Source: an uncultured Ruminococcus sp.
GTDB taxonomy: Bacteria > Bacillota > Clostridia > Oscillospirales > Ruminococcaceae
DNA: 16,035 nt
Reading direction: 5' to 3'
Assembly (NCBI GenBank): GCA_945835085.1
Contig: CAMAIG010000009.1
Coordinates: forward strand, 1 to 16,035
The position numbers and the translations under genes are program-made. The notes under the pieces are model-generated. The model was not told the DNA's origin, ran no database searches, and worked only from the letters and a program-made list of their open reading frames with translations. Below are positions 1 to 6,646 of this stretch, in pieces (position 1 is the first letter of the stretch; the number at the start of each line of letters is the position of its first letter).

Positions 1-55
1 GCCCCAGCTGAGCCTTGGCGTATTCAACAAGTCCGAGATCAGTTTTCCTCGTCAT
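1..55 (-). CDS. Phage-type cell-wall lysin, N-terminal fragment (cut by window edge)
   Basis: Only the first 18 codons lie in the window: ATG at 55 and protein start MTRKTDLGLVEYAKAQLG. A strong purine-rich ribosome site (GGAGGGGG) sits about 8 bases upstream. The start overlaps the end of the holin gene by 17 bases. The pattern LVEYAKAQLG is typical of the beginning of Clostridial phage endolysins (NlpC/P60- or CHAP-like peptidoglycan hydrolases), and holin followed by endolysin is the usual lysis-cassette order. The catalytic domain lies outside the window, so the enzymatic class is inferred from position and a short N-terminus only. Confidence 0.6.
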   Translation of the reverse strand, partial: MTRKTDLGLVEYAKAQLG

Positions 56-461
56 AATTTTTATCCCCCTCCGATCTTATCTGTGTCATAATATCAATAA
101 GCTTTTTGGGAAGGGGCAAGCCAAGATTCCCACAGTTCTCCAGAATAGAAATACCCTCGTTGCCTATGTAGTAAAGTGCCACAGCTGTGCGGAATATGTC
201 CCCGACGCCCAATACAAAGGCATCAAGATAGTGAGCCACTCCAACGAGAATAATTATGCAGACCTTACGCACAAGCCCCCAGAAGCCCACCTCCGATGAC
301 AGCTCCTTTTTCTTGACAGCCACAGCAACACCTGTGATATAGTCAATGCTGATAAAGGCAATGAGTGCATACATTATCCCGTCCATTCCCCCGAGAAATC
401 CGCATACAGCGGTCACAGCGCCGCCGAAAGCCAGCTTAAATGCTGTTGTAAGTTTGTCCAT
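39..461 (-). CDS. Phage holin (phage_holin_4 / TcdE-like family)
   Basis: A 140-residue small membrane protein. Holins form lesions in the cytoplasmic membrane and let the endolysin reach the wall. Family landmarks seen: a Gly-rich first membrane segment (about 8-25), a second segment (about 27-48) carrying the ISIDYITGVAVAV signature, the LSSEVGFWGLVRK motif, a third hydrophobic stretch (about 66-85), and the conserved NEGISILENCGNLGLPLPKKL block near residues 100-120. The C-terminus is charged (RSEGDKNYDEEN). ATG start at 461 with AAAGGAG upstream. It follows the fibre gene by 11 bases and overlaps the lysin start. Length and motifs fit the family well. It is the lysis gene of the particle cluster and implies that release is by cell lysis. 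Confidence 0.9.
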   Translation of the reverse strand: MDKLTTAFKLAFGGAVTAVCGFLGGMDGIMYALIAFISIDYITGVAVAVKKKELSSEVGFWGLVRKVCIIILVGVAHYLDAFVLGVGDIFRTAVALYYIGNEGISILENCGNLGLPLPKKLIDIMTQIRSEGDKNYDEEN

Positions 462-472
462 TTTTTGCTCCT

Positions 473-1417
473 TTACAGTTCTGCAGCATATGAATAATTT
501 CCGTCCGATAATGCAGTTATTTTGATGTCAGCCCCTTCACGCATATTGGGACGCATATCAACGGCAGCAATATTATTTGTGCTGCGTATCTGATAATACC
601 GCTGACATTTTATCAGTTCCGTTGCAGGGTCAGGCGGTGAATACGGTGTTGCAGTGCTGCCTATTTCAAGCTTAGCCCATTCACAGCCCGAAACATTGTT
701 CAGAACACAGATAAGATTTAATCCTGTCAATATCTGCATTCTTATATGAGGTACTGAGTTGTCGGGCATTGATGTACTTCCGTCTAATCTTGCAAATGCA
801 AAATATGCAGCTGTTCCCGAAAACGCATCGGGCAATATATTTGTACAGCTATATACAGCTCCGTCGATACAAGCACTGAACGTCAGCGTTTTACCCAATA
901 ACAGCTTTGTATTCTCTATTTTCTGAAAAACACTGGGATTGCTTGTTCCCGAATATGTCAGCGTTATTCCATTTTCGGCAATATTCATAGTTGCTTCACT
1001 ATTTCTGAACCAATGGTCAACGCTGTATGCGGAAATACCACTGTATGTTGCCAGTCCTCGCTGATTTATCTTAAAATCGGGATTTATCAGCAGATTTGCG
1101 TTATAGCCCCCGTTGTTAACAGGGGCTGACTTAAAAGGGTTTACAGCTTCATTTGAAGCAAAGACCTCGACCTTGCCGCTGCCTGTGATGAAGACGCTTT
1201 TCAGCCCTCTCATATGAGGGTACATTCTGCTTTCGCCCGCAGGAACGGTGATAACGCCGTCATCACCCTCGCTCTTTCCGCTTTCAAGAGCCATAGTTAC
1301 CGTATTTTCGGCCTTAACGCTGAACACGTTGTAGCTTGAAGAAAAAACCACCTCGCACTCTGTACCGTCAAGGTTAACAGTGGTCATTCTCTTGCCGCTG
1401 CTTACTATCTTTTTCAT
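473..1417 (-). CDS. Tail fibre / receptor-binding protein
   Basis: 314 residues. The N-terminal third (about 1-95) is a small beta-rich attachment-type domain. After a linker (SAPVNNGG) comes NLLINPDFKINQRG, then YSVDHWFRN, a recurring signature of phage fibre domains with a jelly-roll, carbohydrate-binding look. Near residue 250 is EWAKLEIGSTATPYSPPDPATEL followed by CQRYYQ, the classic end of this domain in many tail fibres. By eye the C-terminal two thirds (roughly 473-1110) are more A+T rich than the head genes, which would fit exchange of the host-recognition module. ATG start with a strong AAGGAGG site; 21 bases downstream of the preceding gene. Role inferred: binding of the particle to recipient or host cell surfaces. 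Confidence 0.8.
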   Translation of the reverse strand: MKKIVSSGKRMTTVNLDGTECEVVFSSSYNVFSVKAENTVTMALESGKSEGDDGVITVPAGESRMYPHMRGLKSVFITGSGKVEVFASNEAVNPFKSAPVNNGGYNANLLINPDFKINQRGLATYSGISAYSVDHWFRNSEATMNIAENGITLTYSGTSNPSVFQKIENTKLLLGKTLTFSACIDGAVYSCTNILPDAFSGTAAYFAFARLDGSTSMPDNSVPHIRMQILTGLNLICVLNNVSGCEWAKLEIGSTATPYSPPDPATELIKCQRYYQIRSTNNIAAVDMRPNMREGADIKITALSDGNYSYAAEL

Positions 1418-1438
1418 ATTTTTTTCCTCCTTGTTTTT

Positions 1439-2152
1439 TTATGATTTCTTCCTGTATTCGGGGAACTGCTTTGATGCGTAGAACATATCATCGGAAGATA
1501 CTATGTCCTGAACTATCCCCTTTCTGTTATCAGGAAAATTGGGATTTGAACGCCAAAAGCTTGCTTCCCACCAAATATAAGCTGCCGCACCCTGACCATA
1601 AATTGTATGAGATACCCAAGAAACTCTTATTTTTTCCTCGCCCCATGCAAGAGGTATGCTTGAAAGGTTCAATTCTATCATATCTCCTGTTTTGGCATTG
1701 TATCTTTCCCATCCGAAATGGTCATGGCCGTTATCAGGTTCATCGGGATAAGGGTATCGTATTTCGCAAATAAGCTTTACTGTTTCGCCCGTTGCCGTAT
1801 TTGTGATATATACACCGTCACCCTTGCTGAATGTGCCGATAATTGTATCAACAGTGCCATCACTCACGGGTATAGCACCGCCCGGGAAATAGTATTCGTA
1901 TTCGTCATTTTCGGGGTCGTCCACTTCCGTATCATCGGTGCCGTTGATAATATCATAAGTATCTCTCACACCGTCGTTATACCCCTCATCATACCTGTCG
2001 GGGACGTTTGCCGTGACCTTGTGCCAACCAACGGCAGAGGGGTCCTCACGATGATTTTCAATGAGATACTCGCCGTTTTCCTCAATGGTGATCTCCTCCG
2101 TCACCGCCTCCCCCTCGCCCAGACCAAGAAGATATCCTGCTATGAAGCTCAT
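1439..2152 (-). CDS. Baseplate/fibre-associated protein, uncharacterised
   Basis: 237 residues, acidic, no membrane segment. The N-terminal part has ITIEENGEYLIENHRED then GWHKVTANVPDRYDEGYNDG, the 'xENGxY...GWxKVxVNVP' pattern that recurs in Clostridial phage structural proteins at the baseplate or fibre. The remainder, rich in aromatic residues (YAAYIWWEASFW-type stretches), is not recognised. The start overlaps the hub stop as TAATG at 2152, showing translational coupling, with GGGAGG upstream. Position between hub and receptor-binding fibre supports a tip or adaptor role. No catalytic motif was seen. Structural role is inferred. Confidence 0.6.
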   Translation of the reverse strand: MSFIAGYLLGLGEGEAVTEEITIEENGEYLIENHREDPSAVGWHKVTANVPDRYDEGYNDGVRDTYDIINGTDDTEVDDPENDEYEYYFPGGAIPVSDGTVDTIIGTFSKGDGVYITNTATGETVKLICEIRYPYPDEPDNGHDHFGWERYNAKTGDMIELNLSSIPLAWGEEKIRVSWVSHTIYGQGAAAYIWWEASFWRSNPNFPDNRKGIVQDIVSSDDMFYASKQFPEYRKKS

Positions 2153-3405
2153 TATCCGTCCTCCCTGCTAAGTGAAATATTGGTCTTGACGCCGTTTTCG
2201 TCCACAGCAAAGCTCAGGGTATAAACGCTGCTGCCGTATCTTATCCTTTTCTCGGTCTTTGATACGGATTCAACGGAGTCGGGCATGGTCTTGTCCAGAA
2301 TAGCCCCGTCAAAGGCAGTAACAGCGTCCCTTGCCTCGGAGAAATAATATCTTGTCCTCTCTCTGGTGTCCTCGCAGGGCGTGTCGGATAATATCCCTAT
2401 TCCGCCGTATTCATTTATCACGGTGCTTCCGTATTCCCGTCCTGCGGAAATTCTTTTTCTCAGGTCATAGGATAAGATGTCCGTGTATTCCCATTCGTCC
2501 TCACAGATATCATCGGGCTGAGCCTTTACAAAATAGCCGCTGCCGGTAAAATGCACCTCATATCTGTTTGAATAGAAATATTTTCGGTCCTCCTGCCTGT
2601 AAAAAGCCGTAAGTCCCTCGGGAATTCCGTAGGTGCTTATATGAGCGCAATAGAAGGAGCGGTAGGTCTTGTCTTTTATCCTGCTAAGAATATCCTCCGC
2701 CTGTGCCTGAGTAAAAAGCTCCCCCGAAAGCCTAAGAATATTTTTCGGGTCAGTCCCCGCAGTATAAATTTTTCCCGAGTAAGTGTTCATCACACTGACA
2801 GCGGTCACAGGTCCCTTTCTTGAATGGATATATATGGGTGAAGAGCTGTTAACATCAACAGCCATCTCATAATTTTCCCCCATGAACTGAGCCATCACAA
2901 GATTTTCGTCCTTAGAGCAATACCATGCACCCGCACAGGACTGTGCAGCAAGCTCAAGGATATCCTTCACCTTTTTCCTGTGGATATCACTGTAATAGAA
3001 AGAGGGACAGCAGGAAGGCAGATTAAGCACCCCTTTAAACCCCAGCTGAGCGACAGCCTTCCCGATAATATAGCTCGGGTCAAAAGGCTCGCTGCCGGTG
3101 ATGCTGCTGTCATCAAAGGGAGCCTCCAGCATTCTCAGCCTGTCAAAGGCATGAATGGTAACAAGACTTCCTCTGCGCCTTATCCTGCTGATAAAATGGG
3201 GCTGTAGCCTTCCGACCCCATTTATGCTGAGCAGTACCGCACTGTTTGGCGTAAAAAGCTCATCTGTATGCAGAGATATCACAAGCTCGGAAGAAATAAG
3301 CCCCTTCACAGGAAGATTTTCCGATACCCTTATAAGCCTTACGGAACAAATATCCTTGCTGTCAATGACAGTATCATCAATGATAAGGTCATAGTCGGGT
3401 AGGCT
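2152..3405 (-). CDS. Baseplate hub / tail-tip protein (probably the 3' half of a +1 frameshift product)
   Basis: About 417 residues from the AGC codon at 3405. The sequence begins LPDYDLIIDDTVIDSKDICSVRL and contains the hub-type 'VKDILELAAQSCAGAWYCSKDENLVMAQFMG' region (written here as its key residues DILELAAQSC and DENLVMAQF), as in Firmicutes XkdQ/gpD-like tail proteins that form the central hub and contact the cell. The frame is open upstream to a TTG at 3510. That TTG lacks a ribosome site and lies 107 bases inside the previous gene, where the peptide looks like a shadow. No ATG occurs for a long stretch downstream of 3405; a GTG near 3312 has only a distant weak SD. I therefore infer that it is expressed by +1 frameshifting from the 3404-3784 gene, giving a 543-residue fusion. 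The hub assignment is good; the expression mode is a hypothesis. Confidence 0.75.
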   Translation of the reverse strand, partial: SLPDYDLIIDDTVIDSKDICSVRLIRVSENLPVKGLISSELVISLHTDELFTPNSAVLLSINGVGRLQPHFISRIRRRGSLVTIHAFDRLRMLEAPFDDSSITGSEPFDPSYIIGKAVAQLGFKGVLNLPSCCPSFYYSDIHRKKVKDILELAAQSCAGAWYCSKDENLVMAQFMGENYEMAVDVNSSSPIYIHSRKGPVTAVSVMNTYSGKIYTAGTDPKNILRLSGELFTQAQAEDILSRIKDKTYRSFYCAHISTYGIPEGLTAFYRQEDRKYFYSNRYEVHFTGSGYFVKAQPDDICEDEWEYTDILSYDLRKRISAGREYGSTVINEYGGIGILSDTPCEDTRERTRYYFSEARDAVTAFDGAILDKTMPDSVESVSKTEKRIRYGSSVYTLSFAVDENGVKTNISLSREDG

Positions 3406-3420
3406 AAAGACCCTCCTCTC
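3403..3420 (-). promoter_or_regulatory. Candidate RF2-like programmed +1 frameshift site
   Basis: On the minus strand the zero frame reads GAG GAG GGT CTT TAG C. The SD-like AGGAGG ends two bases before CTT, and the stop is followed by C. In bacterial prfB the site is AGGGGG-TAT-CTT-TGA-C, where Leu-tRNA slips from CUU to UUU while the upstream SD pairs with 16S rRNA. Here the same slip would skip one T of TAG and continue as AGC CTA CCC GAC in the hub frame. The differences from prfB are UAG instead of UGA (read by RF1, so not RF2-autoregulated) and an SD about one base closer. Confidence 0.65.
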
Positions 3421-3784
3421 CGACAAAGCCGCAAAGAACGATATCTGCAGTCCAGAACTTCTCGCCCTTGTAAACTCTGTCAAGAGAAGCGGTGTATTTT
3501 TCCATTTCAAGCATAGCGTTTTTTTCGGCGGGGTCGGAATAGACCGTATTTATTTTTCCGCCTGCCGAAGCTATTTCAGAAAGGGCCGCAGCAGTAGTAT
3601 CGTCCACATCGCAAAGCCTTGCGGAAACAGTGATATTTCGTCCCAGACGGCTTCTTATACGCTCCCCGTAAATGTTAGTATATTCGCTGTCCTCATCGTA
3701 AACAGGCACGCTTGTGACAGAATAGGCATTTTCCGTAATAAACCTGCTTAGGTCTGTTGTCCCTGTTTTAAGATAAATTCCCAT
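3404..3784 (-). CDS. DUF6711/Dit-like tail protein, ends at the frameshift site
   Basis: 126 residues. The central part, with RIRSRLGRNITVSARL followed by an 'alternating beta then VDDTTAAALSEIAS...INTVYSDPAEKN' segment and WTADIVLCGF at the end, matches the layout of the short tail proteins in Firmicutes prophages that I associate with DUF6711 or the N-domain of distal tail proteins (arginine/glycine motif, small helix, strand with 'DP', terminal W strand). ATG at 3784 with GAGGAGGG five bases upstream. It follows the tube-like gene by 10 bases. Its stop TAG sits in the frameshift context described at 3403-3420, so it probably forms both a free 126-residue product and the N-terminal domain of a Dit-hub fusion. 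The family call rests on pattern memory only. Confidence 0.65.
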   Translation of the reverse strand: MGIYLKTGTTDLSRFITENAYSVTSVPVYDEDSEYTNIYGERIRSRLGRNITVSARLCDVDDTTAAALSEIASAGGKINTVYSDPAEKNAMLEMEKYTASLDRVYKGEKFWTADIVLCGFVGEEGL

Positions 3785-3794
3785 AGCTCCCTCC

Positions 3795-4229
3795 TCAGCA
3801 TTTTCTCAGCAGGACCCTTGCGGTCATGCCATATATTTCATTTTTTTCCAAACCCGTAAGCTCAGGCAGCAGAGATCCGCTTTCCTCCGTTCCCGTGCAG
3901 GCGTTGTAATAAACATACCTCACCCTTTCCTGAGAAGCGGCGGCAGAGAGAATGAAGCTCTGCACAGGGTCATCGGCAGCAAGGACAAGCTTAATAATGA
4001 AAACCCGCATATCCGAAAGGGGTACTGTCCTGTCACCGTCAACAAAGTGCCTTACAGCCGTCCTCGGTGAAAAATCAAATTCCGCAGCGATAACTCCCGC
4101 CGAAAGCACGGTGAAATTCTCATTTGTGCTGCTGCCGTCCTCGGAGATGTCAAAGGCAATGACACGGGAATTTTCATCTGCAAAGCCCGAAGCAGAGGTA
4201 TATCCTGCTTTAAATTCCGATATAGTCAT
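3795..4229 (-). CDS. Tail tube-like protein
   Basis: 144 residues. An alternating beta pattern with FTVLSAGVIAAEFDFSPRTAVRHFVDGDRTVPLSD resembles the small tail-tube subunits of siphovirus and myovirus particles. Position after the neck genes and just before the Dit/hub genes is where a tube gene is expected. ATG at 4229 with GGGAGG upstream; the start overlaps the end of the preceding gene by 20 bases. No sheath gene is present, so a contractile tail is unlikely. The tube call is based mostly on size and synteny; a tail-completion protein is the main alternative. Confidence 0.5.
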   Translation of the reverse strand: MTISEFKAGYTSASGFADENSRVIAFDISEDGSSTNENFTVLSAGVIAAEFDFSPRTAVRHFVDGDRTVPLSDMRVFIIKLVLAADDPVQSFILSAAASQERVRYVYYNACTGTEESGSLLPELTGLEKNEIYGMTARVLLRKC

Positions 4230-4587
4230 AGCTTCCTCCCGTGTAAATTATCTCAAATTCCTGTTCAGCCTTGATAAAGCCCCTTCTGTCCCGCTCTGAT
4301 ATCATCAAAGGAGAAATTGTCCTTATCCTCATCACACCCTCCCCCGATCTGTAGGAACGGGAAACCGAAGCGATATCGTCAAACACGTCCGTCATTTCCC
4401 CGATGCTTTCGCCGTAAGCGGAAAGAACAGCAGTCAGCTTTCTGATCTCGGTACCGTCAGCCATAGTCAGCCCCACCGTACCCGAGCCTTTCGGCAGGAG
4501 AGTGAAACCTCCCTCTCCGAATGCGGAAGCTCCCATTATCCCGCAAACCCGTGTCAAAAGCTCTCTTGTTGAATTTATCAGCAGCAT
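4210..4587 (-). CDS. Tail-completion / terminator-like protein
   Basis: 125 residues with no catalytic motif. Begins MLLINSTRELLTRVCGIMG, followed by beta-rich sequence ending EQEFEIIYTGG, a form common in minor tail proteins at the head-tail junction. Its place, third gene after the capsid and just before the tube-like gene, matches tail terminators such as SPP1 gp17 in gene order. ATG at 4587, with GGGAGGGG upstream and a 10-base overlap with the previous gene. Function is inferred from order and length. Confidence 0.5.
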   Translation of the reverse strand: MLLINSTRELLTRVCGIMGASAFGEGGFTLLPKGSGTVGLTMADGTEIRKLTAVLSAYGESIGEMTDVFDDIASVSRSYRSGEGVMRIRTISPLMISERDRRGFIKAEQEFEIIYTGGSYDYIGI

Positions 4588-4940
4588 GATACCCCTCCCA
4601 GCTCTATCTCCAGATGATGAAGAGAATTCTCGGCGTATATGTATTTTATCCCCAGGATCCTGTACTCAAGATCTCCGAAAATGATAACGCCGACAGTATC
4701 ATTTTCCATAAAACTGATATTTTCGGGGGAGCTGTTCCGGCAGTCATAGTACATCACGCCGCCGTAAGGATAAACCTCGCCGCTTACCGAAGCACGGTAA
4801 TCCCTGTAATGGGATATCCTCACTCCGCTTATCGAAGTTTTGGATAATAGGAGCCTTTCGCCGAAAATGCCGTCCCTGCCGTAAATTTCCAAGGTGCAGC
4901 TGTGACAGAGAAGCTCTCTTGGGATAGAAGGGATATTCAT
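4578..4940 (-). CDS. Head-closure (stopper)-like minor structural protein
   Basis: 120 residues, beta-rich, beginning MNIPSIPRELLCHSCTLEIYG. It resembles the short 'putative minor capsid' proteins found next to the head-tail adaptor in Firmicutes phages (SPP1 gp16 position). ATG at 4940, with GAGGGGGAG upstream. Its start overlaps the previous gene's stop by 4 bases, so the two are probably translationally coupled. It is rich in Tyr and Cys (HSC, CRN, CC at the end). No other function suggested. Confidence 0.5.
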   Translation of the reverse strand: MNIPSIPRELLCHSCTLEIYGRDGIFGERLLLSKTSISGVRISHYRDYRASVSGEVYPYGGVMYYDCRNSSPENISFMENDTVGVIIFGDLEYRILGIKYIYAENSLHHLEIELGGVSCC

Positions 4941-5281
4941 AACTTAGCTCCCCCTCTGAAAAGAAGTCCCTTGCTGTCAAGATAAGCCTTTGCCTTAATG
5001 CACAGCAGGCAGGAGGTGTCATTATTCCCGCCGCTTTTGCAGCTTGCGGAAAAATCTCCCAGCTTAAAGGAGGTAAATTCCTGCGAGCTGACGCATTCGG
5101 CAAGATAATCAGCCTGAATGCAAATTGCAGTCATCACAGCCTCCCTCATCATCTCAGGAATATCAATAATAATAAAGCTCTCCACAGTTACGGCGGCATC
5201 GGCGAGCAGAGGCTCAATAACGCCTCTGTCAGCCTTTCCGCCGAAGCACTGCGAATAAAATTCATAGGTAGTATTTACCAA
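4937..5281 (-). CDS. Head-tail connector (adaptor) protein
   Basis: 114 residues and largely helical in the first two thirds, including an EMMREAVMTAICIQADYLAE helix. This is the architecture of gp6/gp15-type adaptor proteins that bind beneath the portal ring. It is the first gene after the capsid (42-base gap), the normal adaptor position. It starts at a TTG (5281) preceded by AAAGGAG at a 9-base spacing; no ATG lies near. Confidence in the connector role comes from helical pattern plus order. Confidence 0.6.
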   Translation of the reverse strand: MVNTTYEFYSQCFGGKADRGVIEPLLADAAVTVESFIIIDIPEMMREAVMTAICIQADYLAECVSSQEFTSFKLGDFSASCKSGGNNDTSCLLCIKAKAYLDSKGLLFRGGAKL

Positions 5282-5323
5282 ACGCAGCCTCTCCTTTGCA
5301 TAGTGTAATTTTAATTATACAGC

Positions 5324-6193
5324 TCAGCCCTGTGCGCTGTGGCAGTAGATACCTGCGGCACGGGAAGGATAAACCTCGCACATACCATAGCTGCGATAGC
5401 CGTACTTCCACGCATCGGCATCTGGATTGTTTGCAGGATTTATGATCTTAGGAACAGCGTGCTTTGTGAACTGTACCACAGCAGGTCTGTGAACGATCAT
5501 GAAATTGATAGGAGCGCCGTCGGAAGCCTTTTCATAGCCGCCGTCGGTTTCTCCCACCGAAACGCCGTCGCAAAGCTTGATCTTAGTGTAAAATCTGGAC
5601 TGAGGAACGGTCACGACAGTGTCAAAGCCTGCCATAACAGCTCTTGATCTGGTGGTGTCCATGTCGTCGATCATGCCCTTGAGAACGGGAGTGATAAAGA
5701 GTATTCTGTTTTCGGAAGGCACCTCAGCCCCGTCCATAGCAGTCACAGCAGCTCTTATGGCAGCCACAGCCTCCTCACCCGTTTCAAGCTTGGCAGCCTC
5801 CGAGAAAATGCCCTCGGTGCCTGCAAGGGAAGCAAATCTGAATGCATCAAGCTCGGGAACAGCCTTTGTTCTCACAAACTCTCCCGCAAGGCTGCCGAAA
5901 GCGATATTCTGGCTCTCCTCGTTGTCCATGCAGTCCACGCTGAACATTCTTCCACGCTCATAGTTGAAGTTCACGGTCTTCCAGGTAAGGGAGATATCGC
6001 CGCTCACATAGCCGCTGTTTCTGCTGTAATCCGCAAGGCCGTCCATTTCAAGGCTGGGTATAACGATCTCATTGGCATTAGCGCCCTCTCTTGCAAGAGA
6101 GGCGTCGGATTCAAGAATAGCAGTCTTTGCATTTTCCTTGTAGGTTTCGTTAAGAAGAGAAGCGTATTTCTTAGCAAGTGTAACAGTATTCAT
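5324..6193 (-). CDS. Major capsid protein (HK97-fold type)
   Basis: 289 residues. The N-terminus MNTVTLAKKYASLLNETYKE and the block GLADYSRNSGYVSGDI, then FNYERGRMFSVDCMDNEES and EFVRTKAVPELDAFRFASLAG, are characteristic of a widespread Clostridial phage capsid family. This subunit forms the icosahedral shell. No N-terminal delta domain and no protease gene are present, so assembly depends on the separate scaffold gene upstream. ATG at 6193 with GGAGG 10 bases before it. The gene is intact, with no internal stop or frameshift, evidence against pseudogene decay. Length agrees with the family. Confidence 0.92.
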   Translation of the reverse strand: MNTVTLAKKYASLLNETYKENAKTAILESDASLAREGANANEIVIPSLEMDGLADYSRNSGYVSGDISLTWKTVNFNYERGRMFSVDCMDNEESQNIAFGSLAGEFVRTKAVPELDAFRFASLAGTEGIFSEAAKLETGEEAVAAIRAAVTAMDGAEVPSENRILFITPVLKGMIDDMDTTRSRAVMAGFDTVVTVPQSRFYTKIKLCDGVSVGETDGGYEKASDGAPINFMIVHRPAVVQFTKHAVPKIINPANNPDADAWKYGYRSYGMCEVYPSRAAGIYCHSAQG

Positions 6194-6235
6194 AAATTAA
6201 ATTCCTCCATAAAATAAGTTTGTTTTTTTTGATGC

Positions 6236-6616
6236 TCAGCCACGAAGACCGAAAGCGGCTCTCAGAGCGTCGGTATTGTCACGGCGGTGATTTGCGGTCC
6301 TCACACCTGTGGTCATTGCTGGATTTCCGGCAGCGCAGGCTCTTTTTATTCTCTCAAAAGCACTCACCGCAGCCTCCTCAAAATCCTCGCCGCCTGATTT
6401 TTCCGCAATGCAGATGATATCCTCTGCGATCTCCGAGGGAATGTTGTTTTTAAGGCAGATGAGCTTATGAACAAGAAGCCTGTTTTCCGCTCTCAGCTCG
6501 TCAATGACAGCCTCAGGGTCACTATCTTCCTCGGGAGCGTTTCCCTCGGAAACGACTTCCTCGGAAAGCTCCTCAGACATCTCCTCGTCCATTGAGATAA
6601 TGTTTTCGTTTTCCAT
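6236..6616 (-). CDS. Capsid scaffolding protein
   Basis: 126 residues. A very acidic N-terminal half (EEMSEELSEEVVSE) is followed by a helical, likely coiled-coil stretch (VIDELRAENRLLVHKLICLK) and a basic C-terminal tail (ANHRRDNTDALRAAFGLRG). This acidic-helix-basic design is typical of phage scaffolds, whose basic C-terminus binds the capsid subunit. It sits between portal and capsid genes. ATG at 6616 with GGAGG upstream. Shorter than many scaffolds, in keeping with the compact cluster. Confidence 0.75.
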   Translation of the reverse strand: MENENIISMDEEMSEELSEEVVSEGNAPEEDSDPEAVIDELRAENRLLVHKLICLKNNIPSEIAEDIICIAEKSGGEDFEEAAVSAFERIKRACAAGNPAMTTGVRTANHRRDNTDALRAAFGLRG

Positions 6617-6646
6617 AAAAATTTCCTCCTTCTGAAATGATGTTTT

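Noticed and set aside
3390..3392. ATG just after the strong SD near 3412, possible separate start of the hub
   Set aside because: It is in a third frame that meets a stop after a few codons, so it cannot start the hub protein.
3404..3510. Extension of the hub protein back to the TTG at 3510
   Set aside because: No ribosome site, 107-base overlap with a well-started gene, and a peptide that looks like a shadow frame. The strong SD lies instead just before the CTT TAG site.
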